A stretch of DNA of 64,000 nucleotides from Alloscardovia macacae (GTDB lineage: Bacteria; Actinomycetota; Actinomycetes; Actinomycetales; Bifidobacteriaceae): NCBI RefSeq assembly GCF_002259705.1, contig NZ_MWWT01000001.1, positions 186,001-250,000 of the forward strand, in the 5' to 3' direction. Below the pieces are notes generated by a model, which had not been told where the DNA came from, did no database searches, and saw only the letters and a list, made by a program, of their open reading frames with translations. The position numbers and the translations under genes are program-made. This document shows positions 8,636 to 16,851 of this stretch, in pieces (the first letter of the stretch is position 1; each line of letters begins with the position of its first letter).

Positions 8636-9892
8636 ATGCATAATGATTTTCCGTATTACCACCTCGACCGCGCGGTAAACCCACGTCATGTCCAGTCTCT
8701 CGTGGAGTTCTACGAAGCAGGCTGTAAGCCACGAGACCAGTATGGTACGGGCGTAGAGATAGAACACCTTCCAGTACGCGAAGGAACGGATGAAGCGGTG
8801 ACCTATGCTGAGCCGCATGGCATCCGTGAGGTACTCGAGGAGCTGGCTGAGCTCTACGATGCGAGTAAAGAGTACCGCGATGGAGATGCGCTACTGGGAC
8901 TGGGCCGAGGAAAGATAGCGGTCTCTCTCGAGCCAGGTGGGCAGATAGAGTGCTCGCTGGGCGTGCTCGAGCAGCCGGATGAGCTGAATGACCTCTATGC
9001 ACAGTTCCGTGCAGACATCGACCCTATCCTCGCGCGCCATGGCATTCGCCTCGTGACCTACGGATACACTCCCGTGACTTCTGCGCGGGACATCACCATC
9101 ATCCCGAAGACGCGGTATGCAGCCATGAATGAGTACCTCGGGCGTGTGGGAAGCTACGGCTGGAATATGATGCGCTGCTCAGCATCCACGCAGGTGAGCT
9201 TCGACTTTTCGAGTGAAGCGGATGCCATAGAAAAAATGCGTATGGCTGTGGCTGTAGGGCCGCTGCTCGGCTACTTCTTTAGAAATACCCCGTACTTCGA
9301 GGGGCGGGAGAATGAGCTTCCTCTCCTGCGTCAGCACATGTGGGAAGGCATAGGAAGTGGACGTGCGGGGACGAACCCGGGGCTCTTCGATGCCCACTAT
9401 GGCTTCGAGCAGGCGGCCATAGACGCGCTGGCCACGCCGCTCATGGTGGCGGATACCACGCACAGTCCGGACGCTGCACGCCAGGGCGTGTGGACGGCTC
9501 CGTTCGAGAATGCGGCAGACGTCTACCCAGACCGCGCGCTTAACGAGTATGAGATAACGCACATTATCTCCACGCACTTTACGGATGTGCGTCTGAAAAA
9601 CTTCATCGAGATGCGTCACTGGGACTCGCTACCTCTCGACCGCGCGAGGATTCTGACGGACCTCGTGGTGAAGCTGTTCACGAATGAGGAAGAATTGGCC
9701 AGAATAAGCGGATACTTCGAGGGCGTACGCGCGCTCGACGTGAACGCCGCAAAGCTCGACCTGCAGGCGCACGGCGAGGACGCGCGGCCGTACGGGCAGA
9801 GTCTCGACTTCTGGCGCGAGTTCCTCCACGCGGAAAGCACGGGCGCGGATATCCCGGGTGACGCCGCGCATCCGGACGTCTTCCAGAAGTAA
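8636..9892 (+). CDS. gshA: Glutamate-cysteine ligase (GCS2/EgtA-like)
   Basis: Joins L-glutamate and L-cysteine through the gamma-carboxyl with ATP. 418 residues. Family features include VGIEIEHL-type text (GVEIEHLPV, metal/ATP-binding glutamates) near residue 40, a GGQIE segment (EPGGQIECS) near 100, TSARDITIIPKTRYAAMNEYL near 140-160, and CSASTQVSFDF near 180. The C-terminal half is helical and contains HWDSLPLDRA. The start has a weak TAAGG before it. It forms a likely operon with the amidotransferase upstream. No glutathione synthetase is seen here, so the end product could be gamma-glutamylcysteine or another thiol. Confidence 0.88.
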   Translation: MHNDFPYYHLDRAVNPRHVQSLVEFYEAGCKPRDQYGTGVEIEHLPVREGTDEAVTYAEPHGIREVLEELAELYDASKEYRDGDALLGLGRGKIAVSLEPGGQIECSLGVLEQPDELNDLYAQFRADIDPILARHGIRLVTYGYTPVTSARDITIIPKTRYAAMNEYLGRVGSYGWNMMRCSASTQVSFDFSSEADAIEKMRMAVAVGPLLGYFFRNTPYFEGRENELPLLRQHMWEGIGSGRAGTNPGLFDAHYGFEQAAIDALATPLMVADTTHSPDAARQGVWTAPFENAADVYPDRALNEYEITHIISTHFTDVRLKNFIEMRHWDSLPLDRARILTDLVVKLFTNEEELARISGYFEGVRALDVNAAKLDLQAHGEDARPYGQSLDFWREFLHAESTGADIPGDAAHPDVFQK

Positions 9893-10009
9893 CGGCGATA
9901 CTCGGACAGCGAAAAATCCGCACGCGCTTTCTACCGCCCCCAGTACACTAGGAGGCAGAAGAGTTTTCTCATCATCAGCAGATTTATCCGCAGAAGAAAG
10001 CGTGGAAAA

Positions 10010-11461
10010 ATGGCAGAAGCACAAGCAAACATCGGTGTCGTGGGCCTGGCCGTCATGGGCTCAAACCTCGCACGTAACCTCGCACGTCATGGGAACACCG
10101 TGGCCGTGTATAACCGTTCGTACGGCCGCACCGAGACGCTTATCCAGGAGCACGGCAGCGAAGGCACCTTCGTCCCAGCGAAGACCATCGAAGAGTTCGT
10201 GGGCAGCCTCGCGAAGCCTCGCACTGCCATCATCATGGTGAAGGCTGGCGAGCCTACGGACGCTATGATTAACGCGCTCGCAGACGCTATGGAGCCAGGC
10301 GACATCATCGTAGACGGTGGTAACGCATACTTCCCAGATACCATCCGCCGTGAAAAGGCCATCCGTGAGCGTGGACTGCACTTCGTGGGCTGCGGTATCT
10401 CCGGTGGCGAAGAGGGCGCTCTGAACGGCCCATCCATGATGCCTGGTGGCACGGATGAGTCCTGGAAGACCCTCGGACCTATCCTCGAGTCCATCGCTGC
10501 AGTGGCTGAAGGCGAGCCATGCGTGACGCACATCGGCCACGATGGTGCCGGCCACTTCGTAAAGATGGTGCATAACGGCATCGAGTATGCAGACATGCAG
10601 CTCATCGGCGAGTCCTACGACCTGCTGCGTCGCGGCCTGGGCATGAGCGCAGAGGAGATCGCCTCCACGTTCGACGAGTGGAATAAGGGCGAGCTGGACT
10701 CCTACCTCGTCGAGATCACGGCAGAAGTGCTCCACCACGTGGATGCGAAGACGGGTAAGCCATTCGTGGACGTGGTCGTGGACCACGCTGGCATGAAGGG
10801 CACGGGTACGTGGACTGTCCAGACTGCACTGTCTCTGGCCACCCCAGTAACCGGCATCGCCGAAGCAGTGTTCGCACGTGGCCTGTCCTCCATGGTGGCG
10901 CAGCGTGAAGAAGTAAAGAATAAGCCACTGGCAGGTCCTGACGGAAAGATAGCGTACGCTTCTGAAGAAGAAAAGGCTGCCTTCGTGGAGGCAGTGCGTC
11001 AGGCGCTCTATGCGTCGAAGATAGTGGCATACGCGCAGGGCTTCGATGAGATCCGCGCTGGTGCTGCAGAGCATGACTGGAGCATCGACCTCGGCGCAGT
11101 GGCACGCATCTGGCGTGGCGGCTGCATCATCCGTGCGAAGTTCCTGAACCGCATCTCGGATGCATTCGACTCCGGCGAAAAGTTCGAGTCCCTGCTGCAG
11201 GATGCATACTTTAAGGCTGCAGTGGAGAACGCACAGGACGCATGGCGTAACGTGGTGGCCACCGCTGCTCGCGTGGGCATCCCAGTGCCAGCATTCTCCA
11301 GCTCCCTGTCCTACTATGACGGTCTGCGTTCGGACCGCCTGCCAGCAGCCCTCATCCAGGGCCAGCGTGACTTCTTCGGTGCACACACCTACGGTCGCGT
11401 GGACATGCCTGGCACTTTCCACACTCTGTGGAGCGGAGACCGCAGCGAAGTCGAGGCGTAA
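10010..11461 (+). CDS. gnd: 6-phosphogluconate dehydrogenase, decarboxylating
   Basis: Oxidises 6-phosphogluconate to ribulose 5-phosphate and CO2 with NADP+. 483 residues, full length. The N-terminal Rossmann domain has VGLAVMGSNLARNLA and a YNRS patch after beta-2. VDGGNAYFPDT, GCGISGGEEGA and GHFVKMVHNGIEYADMQ are the substrate and catalytic motifs (catalytic Lys and Asn in VKMVHN). The all-helical C-terminal domain ends with GRVDMPGTFHTLWSGDR. Codon use is strongly biased, typical of a highly expressed gene. It stands alone here; the other oxidative pentose phosphate genes are at 39.5-42.9 kb. A long hairpin follows at 11592. Confidence 0.97.
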   Translation: MAEAQANIGVVGLAVMGSNLARNLARHGNTVAVYNRSYGRTETLIQEHGSEGTFVPAKTIEEFVGSLAKPRTAIIMVKAGEPTDAMINALADAMEPGDIIVDGGNAYFPDTIRREKAIRERGLHFVGCGISGGEEGALNGPSMMPGGTDESWKTLGPILESIAAVAEGEPCVTHIGHDGAGHFVKMVHNGIEYADMQLIGESYDLLRRGLGMSAEEIASTFDEWNKGELDSYLVEITAEVLHHVDAKTGKPFVDVVVDHAGMKGTGTWTVQTALSLATPVTGIAEAVFARGLSSMVAQREEVKNKPLAGPDGKIAYASEEEKAAFVEAVRQALYASKIVAYAQGFDEIRAGAAEHDWSIDLGAVARIWRGGCIIRAKFLNRISDAFDSGEKFESLLQDAYFKAAVENAQDAWRNVVATAARVGIPVPAFSSSLSYYDGLRSDRLPAALIQGQRDFFGAHTYGRVDMPGTFHTLWSGDRSEVEA

Positions 11462-11591
11462 GGTTTCTGAGAGGCGGCTTTGCGCTCTCGTTCGCTCTCG
11501 CTCGCTCCTGCTCGGAGCCCTGCTAGTGGATTGAGCTGACCGAGTGGTTCTCTGGGAATATACGATACGCTCAGCTGCCTGCCATCATTAC

Positions 11592-11646
11592 TATTATGAG
11601 AGGGGTGAGACTCGCACGATATGCGAGTCTCACCCCTCTCATAATA
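11592..11646. terminator. Perfect 25-bp inverted repeat, probable bidirectional terminator
   Basis: The two 25-base arms (5' arm starts TATTATGAGAGGGGTGAG) match perfectly around the loop CGATA. It lies between the convergent gnd and the 11703 gene. There is no clear T-run, but the outer arms are AT-rich. Confidence 0.65.
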
Positions 11647-11702
11647 ATAGAGTGTCGTGTGCTTAAGAGGTCTTCGCTAAATTCGGATGAAGACGATGTG
11701 GA

Positions 11703-11966
11703 TTAATCAGGATGACGACTTCTATACCAGTAGATGTAGGGTACGGTACATGCCATACCGACAGGATAAATCCATTCTGACCAGGAGAGCCATGACGAAT
11801 AATGGAAAAAGGCTTTGTATGTCCAGATGTCCGAAAGTATGCGCGCCAGCACGAGCGTAATAAGAGAATCTCGAACTATGTCGAAGATTAGGCGTGATTT
11901 TGCGTTCCGGTCATGATTCTTTCCATTATCCAGATGGAGTGATTTTTCTTCTTCGGAATCTATCAT
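11703..11966 (-). CDS. Small membrane protein, possible partner or immunity protein
   Basis: An 87-residue protein from ATG 11966, whose start overlaps the stop of the upstream secreted-protein gene (ATGA), so the two are translationally coupled. A charged N-terminus (MIDSEEEKSLHLDN) is followed by two hydrophobic aromatic-rich segments, around SLITLVLARILSDI and WIYPVGMACTVPYIYWY. No family recognised. A small two-segment membrane protein behind a secreted protein with a glycine-rich tail resembles a bacteriocin/immunity layout; that is inference. An upstream in-frame start at 12095 would extend it deep into the neighbouring gene and is unlikely. Confidence 0.6.
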   Translation of the reverse strand: MIDSEEEKSLHLDNGKNHDRNAKSRLIFDIVRDSLITLVLARILSDIWTYKAFFHYSSWLSWSEWIYPVGMACTVPYIYWYRSRHPD

Positions 11967-12562
11967 AGTGAACCTCGGCAGTTCCATGCTGCAGATGCGA
12001 GAGCGATACCTATTCCTACAGGTCCGCCTAGTGATTTCACGAGAGATGCTCCTAAGATACGAGCTACTGTGCGGGCGGTGAGTCCCCAATTCCATGCTTT
12101 TATGCCTGTTTTAATAGCATTAATGAGTCCGGAGGATATCTTTCCGCGAGGTAGGCCTATGCCATCCATGGCTACACAGAGTGCAAACTCGCCGATGCCC
12201 ATTGGCTTGATATGGCGCTGATGGGAAGTAATCAGAGAAGGTGTGGATGTATCATGCGGCAACCTATTTAGCGTATCTGCAAGGCGATGTAAGTCTGTAC
12301 TGCTCTGGTCGAAGCCGTCAGCACGAAGGTGGGTATCATTTACTATGAAGATGTCTTCTTCTGTGAGCTCGATGTATCGGGTGAAGAGTATCTCTACGTC
12401 TTTTTCTAGAGCGCTCTCCTCGCTATATGTGAGCGATGAAGAAGAAGGTTCAGCTCCCGTTGGGAGGGTGCTTGCATGGGACAGCACCATGGTGGAGAAG
12501 CATATAGCTAAAGCTGTGAGAGCTCCTATGAGTGCGTAATAGAATCGTTTCGTAGTAACCAC
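11963..12562 (-). CDS. Secreted protein with glycine-rich hydrophobic C-terminus
   Basis: 199 residues from a GTG start. Residues 1-32 are a signal peptide (basic TTKRFYY, hydrophobic core, cleavage after SHA). A polar, acidic region of about 90 residues follows. The C-terminal 70 residues are compact and basic to hydrophobic: ALCVAMDGIGLPRGKISSG, a WNWG patch, then VKSLGGPVGIGIALASAAWN and a terminal CRGSL. The only two cysteines of the mature part lie in this tail and could form a disulfide. The shape fits secreted Gram-positive proteins with a bacteriocin-like glycine-rich end, but no known bacteriocin was recognised. Lower GC than the housekeeping genes suggests an accessory origin. Confidence 0.7.
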   Translation of the reverse strand: MVTTKRFYYALIGALTALAICFSTMVLSHASTLPTGAEPSSSSLTYSEESALEKDVEILFTRYIELTEEDIFIVNDTHLRADGFDQSSTDLHRLADTLNRLPHDTSTPSLITSHQRHIKPMGIGEFALCVAMDGIGLPRGKISSGLINAIKTGIKAWNWGLTARTVARILGASLVKSLGGPVGIGIALASAAWNCRGSL

Positions 12563-13010
12563 TGTGTTTCTTCTTTCTCATAATCGACGGTGACGGTGAG
12601 GAATGATTTTCCTCTGTAGTGGCGTGTGTTCGCCGCTAGGATTCATACTATATTATTTAGAGAAAAGTCAATTAGTAATCTTTGCAAATATATACTCTCA
12701 AGTTAGTTAATCCGCTTTACTTAAGGGAAGTCAAACGTTTTACTTGTGTGGAAAATATAAAAAGTGGTATATCGACATTGTATATATTCTACAAAGAAGT
12801 TAATGTATGTACAGGTTCGCATAAGGAGAAAAATATTCTGTAAGAGTGTGAGTCGTCGGCGTGTCGTTCCCCCCCCGATAGAGATGAAAGGACTACGATG
12901 AGAGTAGCTTTCGGGTGTGGGGGGCATGATGCGTAGAGTGTGCGTCATGCAGAGGTACGGCTGCTGGAAAGACTGAGGTAGCGCCGAAAGTGTATGACGA
13001 GGTGGTAGAG
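12563..13010. other. AT-rich intergenic region with a C8 tract
   Basis: About 450 bases between divergent genes. 12640-12840 is markedly AT-rich against a GC-rich background and probably holds the promoters, although no clear -35/-10 pair was chosen. A run of eight C is at 12869-12876, upstream of the MFS gene. The short open frames here have no coding character. Confidence 0.5.
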
Positions 13011-14261
13011 ATGCTTTCAGTAAAAACGGCGAGAGAGCTCATGCGAACGCGATTTATCGATCGCTTCCCCTATAACTTCCGCCAGCTCATTTACGGAAAA
13101 AGCTTCCTGAACGTCGCGGACAGCTTTTACGCGGTGGCTGTATCCGTAGGCCTCGTGGCGGTGTATCACATCGACGCGGGCACGCTGTCCTCGTTTACGC
13201 TCGTATCCATGCTGCCGGCCATGTTCGGCTTCCTCTTCGGTCATATCATCGACCGTATCCGCGCGAAGAAGGCCTGGCTGGTGGTCTGCCAGAGCGTGTA
13301 CGTTCTGCTCGTGGCGCTCATCGCCGCCTGTTTATACTTCCGGCTTCCTGTTTTCGCGCTTTTTGCTGTCAATTTTCTCTTTTCCTGCGTTTCGACCCTC
13401 ATCGGAGCCATAGACACGAGCATCGTGCCGCAGGCGCTCGATGATGATGAAAAACTCATCGAACGCTCTGTAGATGTGCAGTACCTCACAGGAAACATCC
13501 TGAACATCGCCTCAAACTTCGTCGCCTCGCTCCTGCTCGGCGTAGTTACGTACGCCGTGGTGCTAAATGCGAGTATCCCGTTCTTCGTGGCAGGAGTATT
13601 CTTCTTCTGGAGGATGAAGATATCAGTGCGCGCCTCAAGCGAGAGCACTGAGGCAGAGCCTGTGAAGCCTGTGAAGCGGGAGAGCTTCACTCATGGTGTC
13701 GCAGACTCCGTCCGCTACTTCGCTCGCCAGCGCGTGCCCTCGTTCATCATCCTGTGTGAAGCATTCCTGAGCGGCGCTCTCGATGTACTACTCGCCCTCA
13801 TTCCGCTCTACCTCATCAGCATTCACGTGGATGTGGCATGGCTGGGGCTCGTTCTGGCCATTCAGCAGGGTGCGGATCTGGTGGGCTCGCTCATCGCGCC
13901 ATTCATTACCATAGAGTCCACGTGCTTCTTCTGCTGGGATTATATGACCTCAGGAACGGCTCTACTACTCGTCTTCCTCGTGCCGTGGATACCAGCGAAA
14001 GTGGCACTCTTCGCGCTCGCTTTCGTTATTATAGGTATCTCGGGAAATTACTTCAGTAAGATGCTGTTCAGCTCCTATGACCACACGCGTCTCGGGAGCG
14101 TAGATACCATCATCCGCGCACTCTATGCCATCTTCGGCATCGCCTTCCTGCTCGTACCGAACTTCTACAGTAATATTACGGTGCTGGGCATCGTCTTGAA
14201 TGCGCTGACCGTGGCGTTCGGCATCGCGCTGGCTGCGAGGATCTACCTGCGCGCTGCCTAA
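13011..14261 (+). CDS. MFS transporter
   Basis: A 416-residue integral membrane protein with about eleven to twelve hydrophobic segments. The loop HIIDRIRAKKAW, between segments 2 and 3, corresponds to the MFS motif A (GxxaDrxGrr). A hydrophilic central loop (residues about 205-225, ASSESTEAEPVKPVKRES) separates the two six-helix halves. Start ATG 13011 is preferred over 12990 because GAGGTGG (12997-13003) is well spaced before it. Substrate unknown; the text resembles enterobactin-exporter or MFS_3-like permeases. It is preceded by an AT-rich region with a C8 tract. It overlaps the next, opposing gene by four bases. Confidence 0.85.
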   Translation: MLSVKTARELMRTRFIDRFPYNFRQLIYGKSFLNVADSFYAVAVSVGLVAVYHIDAGTLSSFTLVSMLPAMFGFLFGHIIDRIRAKKAWLVVCQSVYVLLVALIAACLYFRLPVFALFAVNFLFSCVSTLIGAIDTSIVPQALDDDEKLIERSVDVQYLTGNILNIASNFVASLLLGVVTYAVVLNASIPFFVAGVFFFWRMKISVRASSESTEAEPVKPVKRESFTHGVADSVRYFARQRVPSFIILCEAFLSGALDVLLALIPLYLISIHVDVAWLGLVLAIQQGADLVGSLIAPFITIESTCFFCWDYMTSGTALLLVFLVPWIPAKVALFALAFVIIGISGNYFSKMLFSSYDHTRLGSVDTIIRALYAIFGIAFLLVPNFYSNITVLGIVLNALTVAFGIALAARIYLRAA

Positions 14262-14719
14262 GCTCGTATGCTTCGCCGTACGCTCGCCGCTATAGCTGCT
14301 GCAAAGAGCGGAACCATCGTCGCTGTGAACCAGGCGAAGAGCATGGGAGGATTGCCCTCGTGGAGGACACTCGAGACGGTAAACGGAAGAAGAAAGCCGA
14401 AACCAGCCTCAGCGAGTGCGCACCAGAAGGTGACGCGCAGATACGCGTCGAGAGAGCGCTTTTCAGGCCGCGCGAGCGAAAACTGCCAGACGGTGTACAG
14501 CACCCACGCGCCCGCCGGCACGAAAAGCAGGAAATACAGGATCATAATGGGCATGTACATCCACATATAGCGCGGTTCCTGGGCGAACTCGTCGGCGATG
14601 TAGAGGTATCCCACGAGCGCTACGGCTGCGCCGGCGAGGAGAGTGCACGGGCCGAGGAAGGCAGTGAGGGCTCGGGTAAGTGCGGATGGTGGACGTGTAG
14701 ATGACGTGAAGCGGTCCAT
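14258..14719 (-). CDS. Four-helix membrane protein, unknown function
   Basis: About 153 residues from ATG 14719. Four hydrophobic segments can be read: LGPCTLLAGAAVALVGYLYIA, MYMPIMILYFLLFVPAGAWVLY, FWCALAEAGFGFLLPF and LFAWFTATMVPLFAAAIAAS. The N-terminus (MDRFTSSTRPPSALTRA) and the C-terminus (SVRRSIRA) are basic. No conserved family motif was recognised. It is convergent with the MFS gene and lies downstream of, and on the same strand as, the Rrf2 operon, but about 100 bases separate it, so an independent promoter is likely. Confidence 0.65.
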   Translation of the reverse strand: MDRFTSSTRPPSALTRALTAFLGPCTLLAGAAVALVGYLYIADEFAQEPRYMWMYMPIMILYFLLFVPAGAWVLYTVWQFSLARPEKRSLDAYLRVTFWCALAEAGFGFLLPFTVSSVLHEGNPPMLFAWFTATMVPLFAAAIAASVRRSIRA

Positions 14720-14828
14720 GGCGCGAACTCCTTCTGAAGAAAGTATCGACGGTGACACTTCTCAGTCTAGAGACCGCCAGAAGGAGGATATGTGAATTCA
14801 CCGCACTTTCACGCTTTTTCACCGTGCG

Positions 14829-15302
14829 CTACACATCTGCCTCCGCCCGAGCATTCCAGTCGATAACGCCCTCCTCATACACGTCGTCGCGCAGTAGATC
14901 AGAAATCTTCAGCGTATCGAGGCGTGCGTAGAAATCGTTCAGCCCGCCTTCGAGAGTCTCGCGCACGCGCTGCTCCACGAGGGCCACGTGCGCGGCGTCA
15001 TCATAGATCTGATGCGCCATATGCTTAAACTCCACTACGTCCGCATGCAGCTCGAGGGCGAAAAAGACGTCCTTGAGGCTGATGTCTTCCACGCTTTTTG
15101 CGAGCTGATATCCGCCCGTTTTGCTCGCGCTGGAGGCCACGAGTCCGGCCTTCGAGAGCTTCATGAGGATTTTTTTCAGGTACGAGTCCGAGACGTCGAG
15201 CACGCTGCTGAGCACCTGGCTTTTGACCGGCGTGTGACCTTCCTGCAGTGCGAGCATGGTCAGGACGTATGTGGCCTGCTCGAAGCTTTTGTTTAGTTTC
15301 AT
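14829..15302 (-). CDS. Rrf2-family transcriptional regulator without cysteines
   Basis: 157 residues. The N-terminal winged helix reads KLNKSFEQATYVLTMLAL, then VLDVSDSYLKKILMKLSKAGLV (recognition helix) and SKTGGYQLAKS (wing), typical Rrf2. The iron-sulfur Cys cluster of IscR/NsrR/RsrR is missing: there is no cysteine in the protein, so it resembles the cofactor-free CymR/YwnA branch. It is the last gene of a three-gene operon with an NAD(P)-binding protein and an SRPBCC protein. The operon promoter holds a near-palindrome in its spacer (16356-16369), a plausible operator for this regulator. Confidence 0.85.
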   Translation of the reverse strand: MKLNKSFEQATYVLTMLALQEGHTPVKSQVLSSVLDVSDSYLKKILMKLSKAGLVASSASKTGGYQLAKSVEDISLKDVFFALELHADVVEFKHMAHQIYDDAAHVALVEQRVRETLEGGLNDFYARLDTLKISDLLRDDVYEEGVIDWNARAEADV

Positions 15303-15305
15303 TTC

Positions 15306-15743
15306 TTATTCCAATTCTTTCTTACCCTGCCGCAGGATACTTCTATAGAGTAGTCTCGCCATCGTACCAGCTGCTTGACTCAGCGCGGTCTGCTTCCATG
15401 GGGTGGGAACGTCCACTTCTATGGTCCACGTCACGCGCGTGATGTCCTCGCAGATGCTTTCGAAAAGTACCTCGGTAAAGTCCTGGCGCACACTGGGGAA
15501 AGACTTCGTGACGCGGTAGTGGATGGTGTGGCCGGGGTCTACCGCGGTGATTTCTTCGTGGTACCAGCCTGCCACCATGAGGATGTCGCGCTCGGAGCCA
15601 GCCTCATGCTGGGTGTCTGTGGCCCAGGTGGAGCGGAAAACGAGGGGAGCGTGGGCGAAGTTCTCCGAGTGGTAGAACCACGTGAAGACCTCCTCGCGCG
15701 GGGTGCAGATGTCGTCTTGGATGGCCACGGTGACGGCAGTCAT
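15306..15743 (-). CDS. SRPBCC (START-like) ligand-binding domain protein
   Basis: 145 residues, a single-domain helix-grip protein. It begins MTAVTVAIQDDICTPREEVFTWFYHSENFA, the usual first strand and helix of polyketide-cyclase/SRPBCC proteins (TPREEVFTWFYHSEN). Strands ERDILMVAGWYHEEITAVDPGH and ITRVTWTIEVDVP follow, then the long C-terminal helix. No catalytic residues can be assigned; such proteins bind hydrophobic ligands. Its start directly follows the stop of the SDR gene and its stop is four bases before the Rrf2 start, so all three are co-transcribed. Confidence 0.75.
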   Translation of the reverse strand: MTAVTVAIQDDICTPREEVFTWFYHSENFAHAPLVFRSTWATDTQHEAGSERDILMVAGWYHEEITAVDPGHTIHYRVTKSFPSVRQDFTEVLFESICEDITRVTWTIEVDVPTPWKQTALSQAAGTMARLLYRSILRQGKKELE

Positions 15744-16313
15744 TTAGCGTACCAGCTTCGAGACGAGCTCATGAGCCACGTCGCTGACGAGGACTGGCTT
15801 CATATTCGCTGTGAACATGCCGAAGAACTTGAAGACAGGAACCATCTTCGCCAGAGCATCGCTGCGGCCGCCACCGTAGACCACAGTAGGCTCCACTACT
15901 TCCGTGCGGATGCCGCTGGCCTTGAGGGTCTCTGCTATGCGCTTCTTTCCTTCGAGGAAGGACTTCGGGCCGAGCTTTCCGCCGATGAAGCCCATGGCTT
16001 TCACCTGCTTTTCGCGAGCGAGAGTGAGCATGACGTCTGCTGGCTTATCGTTCACGAGGGCGAAGGTGGATGCATCACTTTCTGGACGTCCCACGAAGTC
16101 CACGATGTAGTCCACCTGCTCAGGAAGCAGAGCGCGGACTGACTCGACGGAGGTCACATCTGCAGTGAGAGTATGAATGCGTGGGCCAGTGAGCGTGCTC
16201 TGGCCGGAGCGGGAGATGACATAAAACTGTGCTGTAGGATCCACGCGCATCCATTCTTCTGTGGTCGCGCGACCGATGTATCCATTACCGCCGAGGAGGA
16301 CGATGTTTGTCAT
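15744..16313 (-). CDS. NAD(P)-binding SDR-like protein
   Basis: 189 residues. The N-terminal nucleotide-binding motif GGNGYIGRATTEEW lies at about 8-21. The body has YVISRSG after beta-2, LTADVTS, VDYIVDFVG, KAMGFIGG, and VVEPTVVYGGGRSDA near the C-terminus, as in atypical SDR / NmrA-like sugar epimerase relatives. It is short and lacks a YxxxK catalytic pair, so it may sense or reduce rather than epimerise. First gene of the operon with SRPBCC and Rrf2 genes; Rrf2 regulators are often encoded beside an NAD(P)-binding protein. Confidence 0.8.
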   Translation of the reverse strand: MTNIVLLGGNGYIGRATTEEWMRVDPTAQFYVISRSGQSTLTGPRIHTLTADVTSVESVRALLPEQVDYIVDFVGRPESDASTFALVNDKPADVMLTLAREKQVKAMGFIGGKLGPKSFLEGKKRIAETLKASGIRTEVVEPTVVYGGGRSDALAKMVPVFKFFGMFTANMKPVLVSDVAHELVSKLVR

Positions 16314-16351
16314 GAGAATCTTCTTTCTAGGAGAATTAATATCGTAAGATA

Positions 16352-16380
16352 AGTGTATAACCTAGGATAAAAATTGTCAA
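16352..16380 (-). promoter_or_regulatory. Promoter and candidate Rrf2 operator of the SDR operon
   Basis: On the minus strand TTGACA (16375-16380) and TACACT (16352-16357) are 17 bases apart. The spacer contains TATCCTAGGTTATA (16356-16369), nearly symmetrical about CCTAGG. Assignment to the Rrf2 protein of this operon is inference. Confidence 0.55.
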
Positions 16381-16408
16381 AAGAAGAAAAATGAAGCACA
16401 GAACGCAA

Positions 16409-16447
16409 CAGGCCGTACGCCCGGAAAATCACGGGGGATACGGCCTG
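16409..16447 (-). terminator. Hairpin downstream of the hydrolase remnant
   Basis: A 9-bp outer stem CAGGCCGTA / TACGGCCTG, with further G-C pairing inside. On the minus strand it is followed by a T-rich stretch, fitting transcription coming from the 16500 side. Confidence 0.5.
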
Positions 16448-16499
16448 CTATCAGCGACGACTCGCGCGTGTCGCGGCGAGGTTCAGCGCGGTGCGGTGT

Positions 16500-16775
16500 T
16501 TACAGGTTCGCGCCGAAGAACTCCTTCACCTTCGCGTTCACAGCCTTCTTGAAGGCGGCGTCGCTCATGTAACGTGTGTCCGCGTGCTCGCCGGCTATCA
16601 TGAGCAGAGGCTGATCGATGAGATTCATGTGATTCTCATCGTCGAAAGCCATGAGGTGAGCGAGGTTTTCGGTGGTGTAGCGCATGTGTGGCAGTCCAGA
16701 TGAGCGCCCACATACTTCACTTCACCAGTCTGTACGTATGCCGTACGAGCCTCAGCGGCACCATAGAGTACCAGA
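16500..16775 (-). pseudogene. Remnant of an alpha/beta hydrolase (YcjY/dienelactone-hydrolase-like)
   Basis: Pieces of one protein lie in different frames. Upstream (about 16685-16775) one frame reads AAEARTAYVQTGEVKYV, as in the cap region of YcjY-like hydrolases. In another frame, 16500-16685 reads MRYTTENLAHLMAFDDENHM, then IDQPLLMIAGEHADTRYMSD, the strand carrying the acid residue of the triad, then a short VKEFFGANL tail. The N-terminal nucleophile half is gone, the two parts are joined by a frame change with loss of sequence, and the segment with the catalytic histidine is also missing. It cannot encode an active enzyme. It lies between the SDR operon and metI. Confidence 0.65.
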
Positions 16776-16851
16776 GTAACCTGCAGTAAGCGAGTGAGGA
16801 GACTGCGAGGGGCCTGTGAGGGGCCTGTGAGGGCGGGGAAGCCCCTCACGC

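Noticed and set aside
12721-12948. A 75-residue minus-strand open frame in the AT-rich gap
   Set aside because: Odd composition (rich in Phe, Tyr, Cys, Thr) and crossing the C8 tract; no start signal.
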